Positions 20,191-30,712 of a stretch of DNA of 64,000 nucleotides are shown one piece after another. Origin of the DNA: Gonocerus acuteangulatus (Eukaryota; Arthropoda; Insecta; Hemiptera; Coreidae); the NCBI GenBank assembly GCA_946811695.1, contig OX328125.1, forward strand, positions 105,984,876 through 106,048,875, in the 5' to 3' direction. Below the pieces are notes generated by a model. The model did no database searches, was not told where the DNA came from, and saw nothing but the letters and a program-made list of their open reading frames with translations. A program made the translations under genes and the position numbers. How positions within the stretch are numbered: the first letter of the stretch is position 1; every line of letters starts with the position of its first letter.

Positions 20191-20891
20191 ATGTGATGAA
20201 AAATAAACTCAGCTTAGCAAGTAAAATTTCTGAAACCTTCCAACAAAACTTTCAATTTAATATATAGCGTGAATAAGACAATTAAATTATAAATATAAGC
20301 AAAATCTGTCCACAATAATGAATAAGAGACCAAAAATGTCCTCTGTTTTTTTATATTAGCAAATGTTTTCAGGGACTCTAGTAGCAAGGCTCGGCTTAGT
20401 AAGAACCAATTGTTTGGGCTGAAAAAATGTGCCCCCAAAACTATTTCTAGTAAAAATAACAGTGGACATTTGTGGTATCTTATTTACAATTGTGAATTAA
20501 TCAATTATCTACCATCCAGCAATTCCTGCTATGAAAATCGGTCCCTTTACTGAGGGGTTTTACGGCGAAACTACATTATTGATTTGTCGTTATTAATTTT
20601 TGCTTTATTATAAAACAAATCCCCGAGCAGAATTTATTTAACAATTAAATCATGAAATAAATACGCTACTCTAAAATGCGTTTAATTAATTCAACGAACG
20701 TTTACTAATCATTTGAAGACATGAGTTAAGGCATTCATGCACATAAAGAAATATGTTGATGTACATGTGGAAGTGAATATAACATATGTTTAGGGCGTGG
20801 AAGAAAATAGTAGGGTTAATGGGTCGTGACCTCTAAATTTGAATCGATCACATCGGGTAGAGGTGAACAGGAGGGAAAACATTTTACATAA

Positions 20892-20894
<3 letters not shown>
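20191..20894. other. AT-rich spacer
   Basis: No gene or repeat recognised. Confidence 0.35.

Positions 20895-20950
<56 letters not shown>
20895..20950. repeat. (TA)n microsatellite
   Basis: Uninterrupted TA run. Confidence 0.95.
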
Positions 20951-20953
<3 letters not shown>

Positions 20954-21199
20954 CAATTTTTAATGAAGGGTTATCTATAGGTTACTATTTTCTGTAAGTG
21001 TCAAGTTAAATATGCATTAGTTTAATACTTTTCATATGATCATTTGTTATTCCAGATGATAAGCGTTGTACCTTGCAAAATAGCTAAATTCATAAATGCC
21101 TTTATATTCCATAGGTAAATTAGCAATTTGATGCCACGATATAATTTTCCTCCGAACTTTGAGTCATAGACGATCTTAGCCTATGAGTCAAACGGTGTG

Positions 21200-21331
21200 G
21201 ACTTTTATAAGGGATAGACAGCTGGTAGAGGTTTTTGAACTAAACTGAGAGACTCCCCAGATCAAGACCTACCAGTGTGCCAAGTTTGGTCAAAATCGGT
21301 GAAACGGTGTGGACTTGTTATATATATAGAT
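21200..21331 (+). mobile_element. Family O repeat, 3' part
   Basis: Carries AGACAGCTGGTAGAGGTTT, CCAAGTTTGGTCAAAATCGG and GAAACGGTGTGGACTTG, then TATATATAGA. The same blocks occur in the complete family O copies at 42648-43586 and 57271-57832. Confidence 0.6.
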
Positions 21332-21353
21332 GATGCTAATACTTATGCTTAGC

Positions 21354-21540
21354 TCTGGAAGGCCACCTGGACCGCACCAGAAGAAGAGGAAGACCAAGAC
21401 TTAGATGGGCTGATGCAGTAGCTGCTGATTCGAGGTGTCTTCTTAATACCCCAAACTGGAAGGCGGCGGCACGTGATCGAGCTAGATGGAGGAGGCCAAC
21501 ACCCAACTCGGGTTGTAGCGCCATTAAAGTAAGTAAGTAA
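21354..21540 (+). pseudogene. LINE reverse transcriptase, extreme C-terminus
   Basis: The frame reads EGHLDRTRRRGRPRLRWAD, then NWKAAARDRARWRR, and stops at 21538-21540. GRPRLRW..D followed by W..AARDR..WR is the typical end of RTE-like and related insect LINE ORF2 proteins. Everything upstream is gone because the copy is 5'-truncated, as expected from incomplete target-primed reverse transcription. AAGTAAGTAAG at the stop is probably the start of the simple-repeat tail. The exact clade cannot be set by eye. Confidence 0.65.
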
Positions 21541-21601
21541 TACTTATGCTTGACTCAGTACAACAACCTGCTCACTATAATAAAATACTGTGATGGTGAA
21601 A

Positions 21602-21856
21602 TCTTCGATACAAAAGCAAACTAACGAATATGAAAATCACCACTTTTCAGAGTGGGAAAGTATTTATTCATAACTTTTTTTTGGACAGTCAAATATTCGG
21701 CAGATTTGACCTTTTGATAGTGGAATACTTTCTCTTTAATAGAGTGAAGTCAAATTGAAGAATTTGCCGTAAATAAGTCCAGCAGAAATTATTAAAGATG
21801 GACAATAAAAGATGCATTTTTACATACTCGTTAGTTTGCATTTGTATCGACGAAAT
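21602..21856 (-). mobile_element. MITE, family Q
   Basis: About 255 bases with inverted ends (TCGATACAAAAGCAAACTAACG against CGTTAGTTTGCATTTGTATCGA). The inside, CCACTTTTCAGAGTGG and TTTGGACAGTCAAATATTC, is the reverse of the copies at 32991-33250 and 37339-37597. There is no coding capacity. The mariner-like TA preference is only a guess. Confidence 0.75.
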
Positions 21857-23060
21857 GTCGAAGAGATGTTGAGGTTTTACAACATACAAAAGCCATTGCA
21901 AGAACTGGGTCATCTATCTTTCGCGAATCTCCAAAAATCCTTTTGCCGAATCGAAATTCTCCGTGAAATACCGCATCGATCACGAATGTTTCACTCAAAT
22001 TAATGGTTCGTTCCGTCGGTGCGGCGATGAAAGTCCCTCCGTACTGATTTACGTCGGGAAAAGGCAGTGCTTATGATGAGTTTATGCAACGAAAGCCCGA
22101 TAGGTAACTCGACCAAGAGGATCGTAATGTCCACTCCGTGAGACCCCTCATCATCCTGATGACAGCTCCAGCCGATGATTATGGATTCGAAGAGCTTTTG
22201 ACGTTCTTCGACAAGGAGAAAGGGAGAAAGCAGTTCCACACTTTTTATTTACCGCATACACATACACACGAAATCGAAGATGATTACGTCCTCCGTCTGT
22301 TGACACTTTTCCTTGCTATTATCACTATACCAGTGGTTTTGTTCCAGGTGTGGTGGTATGATGAATTTGGTTGTGGTCGCATGAAAGCTATATAATTCTA
22401 ACACAATCGCTTTTCATTCTGCTCAAAAGAGTGCTAAGTGTTTAACACGTTGGCAGGCACAGAATATTTCAGGATTCCGGCGCGGAGAGTAAATGGTCAA
22501 AGATCCTCTTTCCAAAGCAAGAATTGGTGCTTAATATAGCAGACTGTTTCCACTTAGCAGATCCGTTCAATTTTTCGTAGAATATGGAAATGCAATTATT
22601 TGCATGCATAGCTTGGTTCTGGACTATTACAAAACACTTAGTTTGTTTCGATAACACTTTCGCTGCGGTTGTCATTACGGAAGCGATCCTACCCGCTTAC
22701 AATTGTCCTTCGGAAGGACACTCCTTCATTACTTTTCCCTTTAAATTCAAAAGGCTTGTAAATGGAGGGGATTCACTTTTACAGCCCCAGGTAAAGACTT
22801 TTCACTTGCCTTTTTGTACTGTTTTGTCACTTATTAGAGTCTAATAATTAGACACACAATAAGATTTTATAACTATATTTATGAGTCGATATATTTTGTT
22901 ACTTCTGAATATTCCTCTTTGTTTTTAGCTGAACATGGCTGCCAAAGAGCTTGCCGAAACGTTGTAAATATAGATTTTTGCCAAAATATGATTGTTGTTG
23001 CTAGACTTTTAGAATTTTATGCTCTCGAAAAACTAATAAAAACACAGAAAGCTATGGAAA
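21857..23060. other. Unassigned region with weak open frames
   Basis: GC is nearer to average at 21960-22260 and 22580-22740. Frames at 22138-22395 (plus) and 22000-22239 (minus) overlap, and neither shows a domain. I would not call a gene here. Confidence 0.3.
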
Positions 23061-23066
23061 GGAGTA

Positions 23067-23357
23067 TAAAAGGAGTTAGACAACACTAAAAAAAAAATAA
23101 TTGCACTTATTAGGGGAAAGGCGCGTTGCGCAGATATAGCAAGCAGAATAAAATTACAGAAATGGAAATGGGCTGGGTACCTCATCAGGACATCAGATAA
23201 TAGATTAACGAAGATGGTGACTGTTTGGAAACACCTTCATGGAATTAGGAAGAGAGGAAGACCATTCACAAGATGGAAAGACAACATTAGCAAACATGTT
23301 GATGCTTCTTGGTACAAGCTGGTCGAGGATTGGTCCAAATGGATGGAATTGGGATAG
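23067..23357 (+). pseudogene. LINE reverse transcriptase, C-terminal fragment
   Basis: In one frame from about 23067: KARCADIASRIKLQKWKWAG, YLIRTSDNRLTK, GRPFTRWKDNI, then WYKLVEDWSKW and a stop at 23355-23357. This is the conserved end of a non-LTR reverse transcriptase (KWxWAGHxxR...RxxGRPxTRWxDD...W). It differs clearly from the GRPRLRW fragment at 21.4 kb, so it is another family. It is 5'-truncated and followed by a 109-bp duplication of its own end. Confidence 0.75.
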
Positions 23358-23504
23358 ATCCAAAGTTCAATAACGGACCTTTGGTCCTTAAAACATTAGC
23401 AAACATGCTGATGCTTCTTGGTACAAGCTGGTCGAGGATAGATCCAAATGGATGGAATTGGGATAGATCCAAGGTTCAATAACGGACCTTTGGTCCTTAA
23501 AAAG
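23286..23504 (+). repeat. 109-bp tandem duplication of a LINE end
   Basis: ATTAGCAAACATG starts at 23286 and again at 23395. The two copies run through GGTCCTTAAAA and are nearly identical. Confidence 0.9.
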
Positions 23505-24394
23505 AAACTACCAAAAGTATTTTATTCATTTATTTTCTTATGTATTAATATGTAAGTATCTTGTGTTTCTCTTCTATTTTTGTCTTAATGGAACAAATAA
23601 AGGCTATAGCATTATTACGTATAATGTTTATTTTTGATTTGTTCCTAAATAAATAACTTCTGTTAGTACAAAATGAAGAGAGCGTGTAGTATATAAAGCT
23701 AAAAGCGCGTATAAAGTGAGGCCAATGTAGCCGTTGAGTATTTATAGCAGAGATCCTAGACCAGTAGCCTTGATGACGGCAGACATGCTAGAGAATTAAT
23801 AGAGGACATTGCTTTATTGCAGTCGAAGAGTTGTTCACTATTTTTATTGCGGATTATAGTAGTTCAGGAATTTACTGGGATTTTTTACTTTATTTTTCTA
23901 TTAGATATTCCACTGGCTGCTCGGCAAAATATGAAAGAGATTGAAAAATGTAATGATTTTATTGTTATTTTTATTTACGGTTTGTATTTGGCTCAAAGAT
24001 TGACCGATTTCGATGAAAATAGGTACAAATATACTTGGTGTGATTTGAAAGGATGAGTTCATTAACCAGCAGTATCCGTCAAGCGGAACATGTTCTTGGG
24101 CGAAATTAGCCCCAGAACAAAATCGAACGCTTATGTTTTTGCGTCTCTAGGCTTCCCGGTAGACATTTTACAAGTAATTGAACCTGGACATCCAATGAAA
24201 TAATATCACAGGGCATATTTATAACCGTAGTCGAGGAAAATGGTAAAAACTATTTTTCTTGGAAACTTGGCAATCCAATTAACGCGATAATAGAAGGAAT
24301 GAGGTTGTTTTGGCTAGACTTAAGACTGGGACATTGAAGAATTGCACAAAATTACCAAATGAGTTGTCTTTAGTTGATAACTATGTAGTACATT
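23505..24394. other. Unassigned; scattered coding-like pieces
   Basis: A frame at 23817-24056 has a plausible end (YLAQRLTDFDENRYK) and short stretches follow in shifting frames, as in a decayed coding sequence. No family is recognised. Confidence 0.25.
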
Positions 24395-24637
24395 TTGAAG
24401 AATGATCACCGTCAACTGAACCAAGTCAGGGTCTTGGATGAGCAAGGGCGTTGTTGGGAAGTCCAAGTCAAAGTTCTAGAAGCGCTTGAGGATAGCAAAG
24501 GCGAATGTTTACTCTATGGAATGCTGATTCATAAACCTGATTTATGGACGACAAAATGCCACGAGAGGGGGTTTCAAGCACGGGATTCGCCCTTCAAATT
24601 GGATGATGGTGCTGTTCACTTTAACTTGAAACTGTGA
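24395..24637 (+). pseudogene. Unassigned coding-like frame
   Basis: The 80-codon frame starts without ATG and has protein-like composition (VRVLDEQGRCWEVQVKVLE, then HKPDLWTTKCHERGF). It stops just before the lone reversed 55-bp unit. It may belong to the element that carries family J, or be the last part of a decayed gene together with 23817-24390. No motif assigns a function. Confidence 0.25.
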
Positions 24638-24642
24638 GAGAA

Positions 24643-24698
24643 CTAATGGCGAACCAGAGAAACAAGGCGAAGCGTCGTGTTACCTACATCCTTCTGAC
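24643..24698 (-). repeat. Isolated copy of the 55-bp minisatellite unit
   Basis: The reverse strand reads TCAGAAGGATGTAGGTAACAC through GGTTCGCCATTAG, one unit of the 6556-7105 array with a few changes. It lies about 75 bases from a family J copy. Confidence 0.9.
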
Positions 24699-24769
24699 TC
24701 AGAAAATAAAATTAAAAAAAAAAAAAAGTAGATTTTTCAGTTTTGCCAAGGTCTTCATACATTTTAACC

Positions 24770-25310
24770 TTATAAAATAGTGAATTTTAGGGTCTTTTTG
24801 CGAAGACCACATCCAGTTACTTTTGAAGTAGCAGTAGTGATTGTATCAGTGATTCAGCGCATGCGCATAACTCCTTTGCCTTCCTATTGGAGGATTCCGA
24901 TGACCAATTGCATTGATTCTTGCTGGGAGTAAAGTAACCTTCAACAGTGAATTGCTTTTGCTGTTGAAAAAGCTCTGCTTATTTTAGTGAGAAAAAATGT
25001 GTCTTTTAGAATTAGTTCGCTATGTTCCTAACAAAGAAAAAGCGATTGGTTTCTTACTCGGAAAAATTAATATAATTCTATTAATTTTAGCGAGTTGGGT
25101 TGACTAGAGTTTTCATATCTTCTTGAGCGAGCGTAGCGAGCGGAAACCCATAGCAAGTATGCCCATAATGCTAAATAAATGTAAAATATCCAAAAAAAGA
25201 GAGAGGAAAGGAATAAAATATGTGTGTTTACAAATATCATTGTTTATGTTATCCTACGTAACCTACCAAACAGTAAACTTTAATGCTTAATAACTTTTTT
25301 TGTAGTTGAG
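24770..25310 (-). mobile_element. Dispersed repeat, family J, longest copy
   Basis: Reverse of 4656-5000, extended by GAGCGAGCGTAGCGAGCGGAA and a segment like 60200-60255 (CAGTAAACTTTAATGCTTAAT). The inside has AATTCTATTAATTTTAGCGAG, half of the palindrome at 59533-59703. Confidence 0.6.
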
Positions 25311-25469
25311 AGAATTTATTTTGATCATATTAACCTTTTTATTAATAAATATTGCTTGCTATTATCTAATATGGATTATAACCGTAGATAACTAGTCAAG
25401 TAGTAATAGATAACCAGCGTAGAACCTGTTAGCTAATCAGTAAGATTATCAGCGAGTACGAGTAACTGT

Positions 25470-25535
25470 TATAAATCACTACTGCTACTTTAAAAGTAAC
25501 TGGATGTGGTCTTCGCAAAAAGACCCGAATTTTAT
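25470..25535 (+). mobile_element. Family J end fragment
   Basis: Matches GTAACTGGATGTGGTCTTC and AAAAGACCCG of the other copies, in opposite orientation to 24770-25310. The pair forms an inverted repeat around 25.3 kb. Confidence 0.6.
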
Positions 25536-26032
25536 ACTTAGAATATTTTAACTAAGTTCTTTAGAAGTTATCTAAAACACTGCAATACTACCTATGTAAT
25601 CGGATGAAAAAGTTAGATGAGTTAGTTAGAGTTGACACACCCCGGCCTTCAGAATAAACTCTACCCGTTGCTTATCTAGCCGTTTCTGAGTAATGTTTAA
25701 ATAAACAGGAGATAAAGTGGTTCGGGTTCGTGTTTCGAATCCACCTTCTCCAAGACGGTTCATGAAACTCTCGTCTTCTTGGAAGGAATTCGACGTCAAT
25801 TCTCAAAACTCGTTTCAACAAATTGATGAATTATCGTTTGGAGAATGGAAACGTCTTCAGGACTTTCTACGAGGCATTTTAAGTAGTTTTCTTCGGGGAA
25901 TTTTGTAGAATTGAGGCACTCGACGGGGAAAATTGCCGTAGATAAATAAATGGACACGCGAAACGAAAACGACCATCTTATTTTAACCAAGCATTTTGTT
26001 ACCTTTGAAGTAGTCAGTTGGACCAGATTATT
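25536..26032. other. No recognisable feature
   Basis: Frames around 25717-25990 lie on both strands without motif support. Confidence 0.3.
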
Positions 26033-26210
26033 TTTTTTTTTTTTTCACGGTGTATCAACAATTTGGCTATTAACGTCGGGCAATCTACAGGTTGCCACCC
26101 TTTTATAATGCAAACAGCACGTGGTCGGTCACCCATTCAGGTCCTGGCCACGACAGACGTTGCTTAACTTCGGTGATCAACGGGAACCGGTGCGTTCAAC
26201 GTGGGTATGT
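26033..26210 (-). mobile_element. 5S rRNA-derived SINE, family F, with full tail
   Basis: The minus strand starts CATACCCACGTTGAACGCACC, then GATCACCGAAGTTAAGCAAC and CACGTGCTGTTTGC, following 5S rRNA. The body GGGTGGCAACCTGTAGATTG comes next, and the tail CGTTAATAGCC...GATACACCGTG leads into poly-A. This copy shows head, body and tail together and is the key to the shared-module observation. Confidence 0.8.
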
Positions 26211-26650
26211 TTATGTTTATGTGGATACAGTTTTCGTTAACTGCATTTCCTAGCACCCCTGAAAGGATTTTATGAGTTTTCACCAATAAATAAGTGGCAT
26301 AACCTTAAAACAAAAAGTCCGATTCGCAGGAACTTCGTCATCTTTGAACTTTTCCGTTCTTATCCCTAGTGAAGCAAGATAAACCCAATATCCCAAGCGG
26401 TTAATTAATATTGCTCTAAGTAAAATCACATAATAACATTATTTGTAGAACATTTAAAAGCTTTTGAATAGACGCTCTAAATTTACTAGGATTTTCCGCA
26501 ATCCCAAGAAAATGTTTTTCCATTTTCTTCAGAAGCGGTTATAGGTAAGGTCTAGATAATGGTTTCATTAGATTTATTATGAATTACTTATAAAAACTCT
26601 ACAAGGAAGCCTAGCAACCCAAAACCATAAGCGTTACGATTTTTCCGTTT
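26211..26650. other. No recognisable feature
   Basis: AT-rich spacer. Confidence 0.35.
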
Positions 26651-26890
26651 TATTTATTTATTTATTTTAGGAGCTTTGCGACTAGGCTATTTTCTCCTTA
26701 AATTTCATCATTACAGTATGAAAAAACAAAGTGTTGGAAATTACATGAAAATAACATTAATATAAATAACATATGAAAAGCTAATGAATAGAAAAGTAAT
26801 TTCACAACATTAAACCAAAATGTATAAATAATTGATAACAATTTGTACAGCTGTGCGCGGTGTATTGATTTTGATAAGGAGAATAGAAAC
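26651..26890 (-). mobile_element. LINE 3' end, family P
   Basis: The minus strand ends GTCGCAAAGCTCCTAAAATAA followed by AAATA repeats. It resembles the LINE end at 61383-61435 and the tails at 43722-43762 and 49133-49175. It lies downstream of the ORF1-like frame on the same strand, so both may belong to one internally deleted LINE. Confidence 0.5.
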
Positions 26891-26891
26891 A

Positions 26892-27560
26892 CTATTTTTT
26901 AATGATTTTTTGTTCTTCTACTTTATTTCTGATTCTGGGCATAGTTCTTCCAGTTTTCGGAGTGTTTTTCCTTTTCCTTCTTCCTTTCGGAGTCCCTGTC
27001 TTATTTGCTTCCATGTCAGTAGCAGCACATCCAGGGCTGTTATCTTCTAGAGTAGGAGGATCTAAGTGAATATCACTATCTGTCGAAGGATATTTTGAAG
27101 CTTCCAGTGATTCTATTAGTTCTAATCTCGCAGCACTTTTCTGCAATAACTTAGTCAATTTTAAGTCCAAATCCATATCCGTAAGTTCATCGCTTCCCTC
27201 CGAAGTAGGATAATCCAGCGGATTCTGACGGATAGTGATTTCCTCTTCTACAATAGGTGCAATTTCTTCGTTTTTATTGAAAAGGTGACCTTTAGGATCT
27301 GTTGGTTCAGTTTCATCATCCTGTGAATGAGTTCTGATATTATTTGTCTCTTTAGTAAATTCAGTGACTTTGGAGGATCTTTTATTTAAAATTTGTATGC
27401 TTTGATCGATGTTAATATGAACAGGTTCATTGATTTCTACATTAACTTTACGCTGTACAGGACACGCGGCAGCTAGATGATTGCCTTTGCAATTGAAACA
27501 GCTGATTCGTTCTGTACTAAAATATATTTTCCAAGACAATTCTTTCACTCTTATAACCAA
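26892..27560 (-). CDS. LINE ORF1 / gag-like protein fragment with zinc knuckle
   Basis: This is the longest non-repetitive frame in the window, 222 codons, opening after an in-frame TAG with no ATG. Near residues 21-33 is a knuckle, CFNCKGNHLAAAC, with spacing C-x2-C-x3-H-x4-C. That type of motif binds RNA in LINE ORF1 and gag proteins. The rest is an acidic linker (TSEGSDELTDMDLDLKL) and a basic end (KGRRKRKNTPKTGR). The RNA-binding domain that should precede the knuckle is missing, so the copy is truncated. It has no stops over 669 bases, which suggests a recent insertion. A host zinc-knuckle protein is less likely given the LINE-like 3' end just beyond it. Confidence 0.55.
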   Translation of the reverse strand: MVIRVKELSWKIYFSTERISCFNCKGNHLAAACPVQRKVNVEINEPVHINIDQSIQILNKRSSKVTEFTKETNNIRTHSQDDETEPTDPKGHLFNKNEEIAPIVEEEITIRQNPLDYPTSEGSDELTDMDLDLKLTKLLQKSAARLELIESLEASKYPSTDSDIHLDPPTLEDNSPGCAATDMEANKTGTPKGRRKRKNTPKTGRTMPRIRNKVEEQKIIKK

Positions 27561-27794
27561 AGATGGATTCTATTAGGGAACGCACTTGACTTTCAACTTC
27601 TCAAAGTATTTTTGTTGCAAATCCCATTAAAATCGGCCCAATTTTGAACAAGCTGGAGTGCGAACAGACGAATATCTGTATATAATTATATTTTTTTATT
27701 AAGCTTATGAGGCATTCTGCGCAGGCTGTCGGCACACAAAATAATAAAATTAAATTAAAGAATTCTAAAATGTCGAACAATTTCTTTTTGTTTT
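27561..27794. other. No recognisable feature
   Basis: A frame at 27601-27804 is AT-driven. Confidence 0.35.
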
Positions 27795-27996
27795 GTTTAT
27801 ACAATATTTATACTATACCGGGGTTTTAAAAAAGGAATATCGGGGTTTATACAATATTTATACTATACCGGGGTTTTAAAAAAGGAATATCGGGGTTTAT
27901 ACAATATTTATACTATACCGGGGTTCTAAAAAAGGAATATCGGGGTTTATACAATATTTATACTATACCGGGGTTTTAAAAAGGAATATCGGGGTT
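27795..27996. repeat. 50-bp minisatellite, 4 copies
   Basis: The unit TTTATACAATATTTATACTA then TACCGGGGTT recurs every 50 bases. Confidence 0.95.
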
Positions 27997-28608
27997 TTAA
28001 AACTGTACAATGTTCAATAAATTAAACATAAAGTTACAGATGGCACGTCAAATCAAAAAGCAGCTCAAACTGCTGGTAAACAACGATCAAAATCAGCCCG
28101 CGTGTTCACCTGTCGCCACATTTGCAACTACCGCTTCGCGGAAGGATTGCGTGCGCATGTGCACGATCAAAACTGTTTGTAATATGTATTATTTTGCGTT
28201 AAAACACCGACATTCATCTTGATACACCAGCAAAAACGTCTTAAGGTGTCTATATCTGCTGTATGATGAACAAAAACAGTAGCTGTATACCGTATCTTCA
28301 TGAAGAGGTCTCTCCGCCGTGAGTAATGCATAAATAAAGACGAGGTAAATGATTCTCGTTTCATACTCCCAAGACATTTGAACTCAAGGCTTCTCCTAGG
28401 GTCACGACGCCACTTCTCTTTGTAGACATCCATAAACATTATACACCAAGGTCTGTAGGCAATCTATGTAGGAATTAAATACTTTGAACAAATACTATTT
28501 ATTATAATTATTTTATTGTTATTTAATTATGAGCTTCGCGTGTTAGGGTGCTTAATTAATTATGTTAGGCGTAGAGATAGAGGAAAGAACATAGTGAAAA
28601 ACTTTGCT
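27997..28608. other. No recognisable feature
   Basis: Frames at 28010-28439 overlap on both strands and lack motifs. Confidence 0.3.
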
Positions 28609-28795
28609 ATGCCAACTAAGACTTATAATTGCTGCTATGCCAACTGAGATGAAATCGTTGCTATGCCAACTGACTGTGAGTTGAAATCATTGCTATGCCA
28701 ACTGAATGTGAGTTGAAATTGTTGCTATGGGAACTGACTCTGAGTTGAAATCGTTGCTATGCCAACTTACTGTGAGTTGAAATCGTTGCTATTCT
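28609..28795. repeat. About 32-bp minisatellite, 5 copies
   Basis: GTTGCTATGCCAACTGAC with GTGAGTTGAAAT repeats imperfectly, with some shorter units at the left edge. Confidence 0.85.
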
Positions 28796-29427
28796 CTCTG
28801 CTTTGCTAGCTGGGCCACTGTGTACTTCCCTTTAACCTAAAATATATCATTTCTTGGCTATGATCTATGCTTTCTTTACACTCCACTGTGTAAACACCCT
28901 TGGGCCATTATGAGCTCATTATAACAAGAATTTAATTCGCCTTTGCAGTAGATACGTAATAAAAGAAAAAATAAATAGAACTATAAACAAACTGCGAGAA
29001 AAAGAAGGAAAAAACTATACAGCTATCTCACTTTTTTTTTAAAATATTTTTTAAAATTAACTTTTTTTTTTTTTAAATTATTATTTAAAATTATGGTAGT
29101 CCACAAACAGGCACAATTCTACATTTCTACGCAAAACACATCTATATGAAGACATATAACAGAAGCATATACACAGCATGGTTCTATGGTTTTAAATTTT
29201 ATATGTACAAACGAAAGCGAAAAACAATTGTTAGTTTTTAAAATTTTAGACTTCATATTTGTTCTTTTTTTTGTAATTGTAATTTTCCCCAATTTGTAAT
29301 TTTGTAAGTTGCAATTTTTACATTTCATGTTATTTACTTCTTACAGAATCTTGTTTGTACCCGACTTGTTCAATAGAGCAAATCGGTTATGTAGTGGGGA
29401 CTGAAAAAAATAAATTAATTATAATAA
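28796..29427. other. AT-rich spacer
   Basis: Nothing recognised. Confidence 0.35.
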
Positions 29428-29665
29428 TTTCAACTCTTCGTTACCTGGTTGTTAATCATGTTATTAAGTGGCTTTCCTTATGTTATTTTCAACTCTTCGT
29501 TACCTGGGTGTTTATCATGTTATTAAGTGGCTTTCCTTATGTTATTTTCAACTCTTCGTTACCTGGGTGTTTATCATGTTATTAAGTGGCTTTCCTTATG
29601 TTATTTTCAACTCTTCGTTACCTGGGTGTTTATCATGTTATTAAGTGGCTTTCCTTATGTTATTT
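29428..29665. repeat. 59-bp minisatellite, 4 copies
   Basis: The unit begins TTTCAACTCTTCGTTACC and ends CTTTCCTTATGTTAT, with a 59-base step. Confidence 0.95.
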
Positions 29666-29757
29666 TACTTGTTTCAATATAGTAAAGTTTTACTTTAAAT
29701 TATGTTTACATGATTTTTTCTTTTTATTTTTTCCTCTCTAAGTTAGTAGAATTAAAA

Positions 29758-30030
29758 ATGTCCTTGAGTAAATCGAAATTAAAACGTTTGAGTTTTCCTG
29801 TGTTTATTAATAGTTTTAAGATATTTAATGATTGTTGCTATATGTTGTCTGCTGGCCGTAAGCAATTCCTACATGTGGTAAATTTTGACATTGTTAACAT
29901 TCTGTATACACTGTTACATATTTTATATTTAAGCTTGTATTTTTTAGTCATTAAGTACTCGTGGGTTATTGGTGTTTGTCAGATTCTGAGTCTAGTTAGT
30001 ACTACTTCTTCTCTTCTATATTGTCTATGA
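29758..30030 (+). CDS. Hypothetical small hydrophobic protein (doubtful)
   Basis: Starting at the ATG at 29758, a 90-codon frame begins MSLSKSKLKRLSFPVF and continues with hydrophobic segments (around FDIVNILYTLLHILYLSLYF) that could span a membrane twice. No family is recognised and AT-rich DNA makes such hydrophobic frames by chance. There is no promoter or poly-A context that I trust. Confidence 0.15.
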   Translation: MSLSKSKLKRLSFPVFINSFKIFNDCCYMLSAGRKQFLHVVNFDIVNILYTLLHILYLSLYFLVIKYSWVIGVCQILSLVSTTSSLLYCL

Positions 30031-30204
30031 ATGGAAGAACATTCGGCGATGTTCCGTTTTTTGTATCGCAGTTTATCATCAGTTGTCAATTTTGGAAATT
30101 ATTTTTATGTTTAGCTTTTCTAATGGAAAAAAAAAATCAAATAAGACTGCTTCAGATAAGAATCTATGTCATATAAGATTCGTAGAAAATATCGAGGAGT
30201 GACT

Positions 30205-30382
30205 TTGGGATTACTGATGGTCGTAAGGCTCCAGGTGTTGTAAACATCCCGTCCTGGGGTTGCGTGTTAAATTTTAGTCTTTTGTGGTTAGCTTTTCTTG
30301 AATAAAAAGGAAAGGAATTACGCCTATCCTGGCTAAAAAAGGGCAGTAACCTTTAGATAATTGGTCCCAAAAAAATGCTGTG
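30205..30382 (+). mobile_element. SINE family E, diverged copy
   Basis: Has TTACGCCTATCCTGGCTA, then AGGGCAGTAACCTTTAGATAA and GGTCCCAAAA. The B box is worn to GGGGTTGCGTGTTAAATTT, so this is an old copy. Confidence 0.55.
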
Positions 30383-30408
30383 ATAAGGTTTTCATATATA
30401 TATTAAAA

Positions 30409-30712
30409 AATCAGTCCCGTAACAGGCCACGAGGGCCCTGAGAGGCAGGTACTATAGAGGTATCTGATTCATGACCATAAGGCACATTAGGGAGATAGTA
30501 TGGTCAGTACTATGCTGCGGCCGCCTGATTTTCCCCTTGGCTGCTTCGATTGCTAGGGTAATTAGTACCAAGGTACCCAATAATAAATTAATTAAAGGCT
30601 GGGTTGGCCTAGGGACGGTAATTCAACCCACGAACGGAGACACTAGAAGATAGAAATCCTTATTGCTTGCTCGGGATTTGAACTCAGGTCAGGTGTGGGA
30701 GATAGACCTGCC
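30409..30712 (-). mobile_element. SINE family A, long copy
   Basis: On the minus strand: a B-box-like GAGTTCAAATCCCGAG, TGTCTCCGTTCGTGGG, GTCCCTAGGCCAACCCAGCC, then GGGAAAATCAGGCGGCC and GGGACTGATTTTTT. It shows head and body together with an oligo-T end. Confidence 0.75.

Noticed and set aside
22000..22395. Overlapping frames of 79 and 85 residues
   Set aside because: Opposite strands, no motifs and no context. Neither can be preferred.
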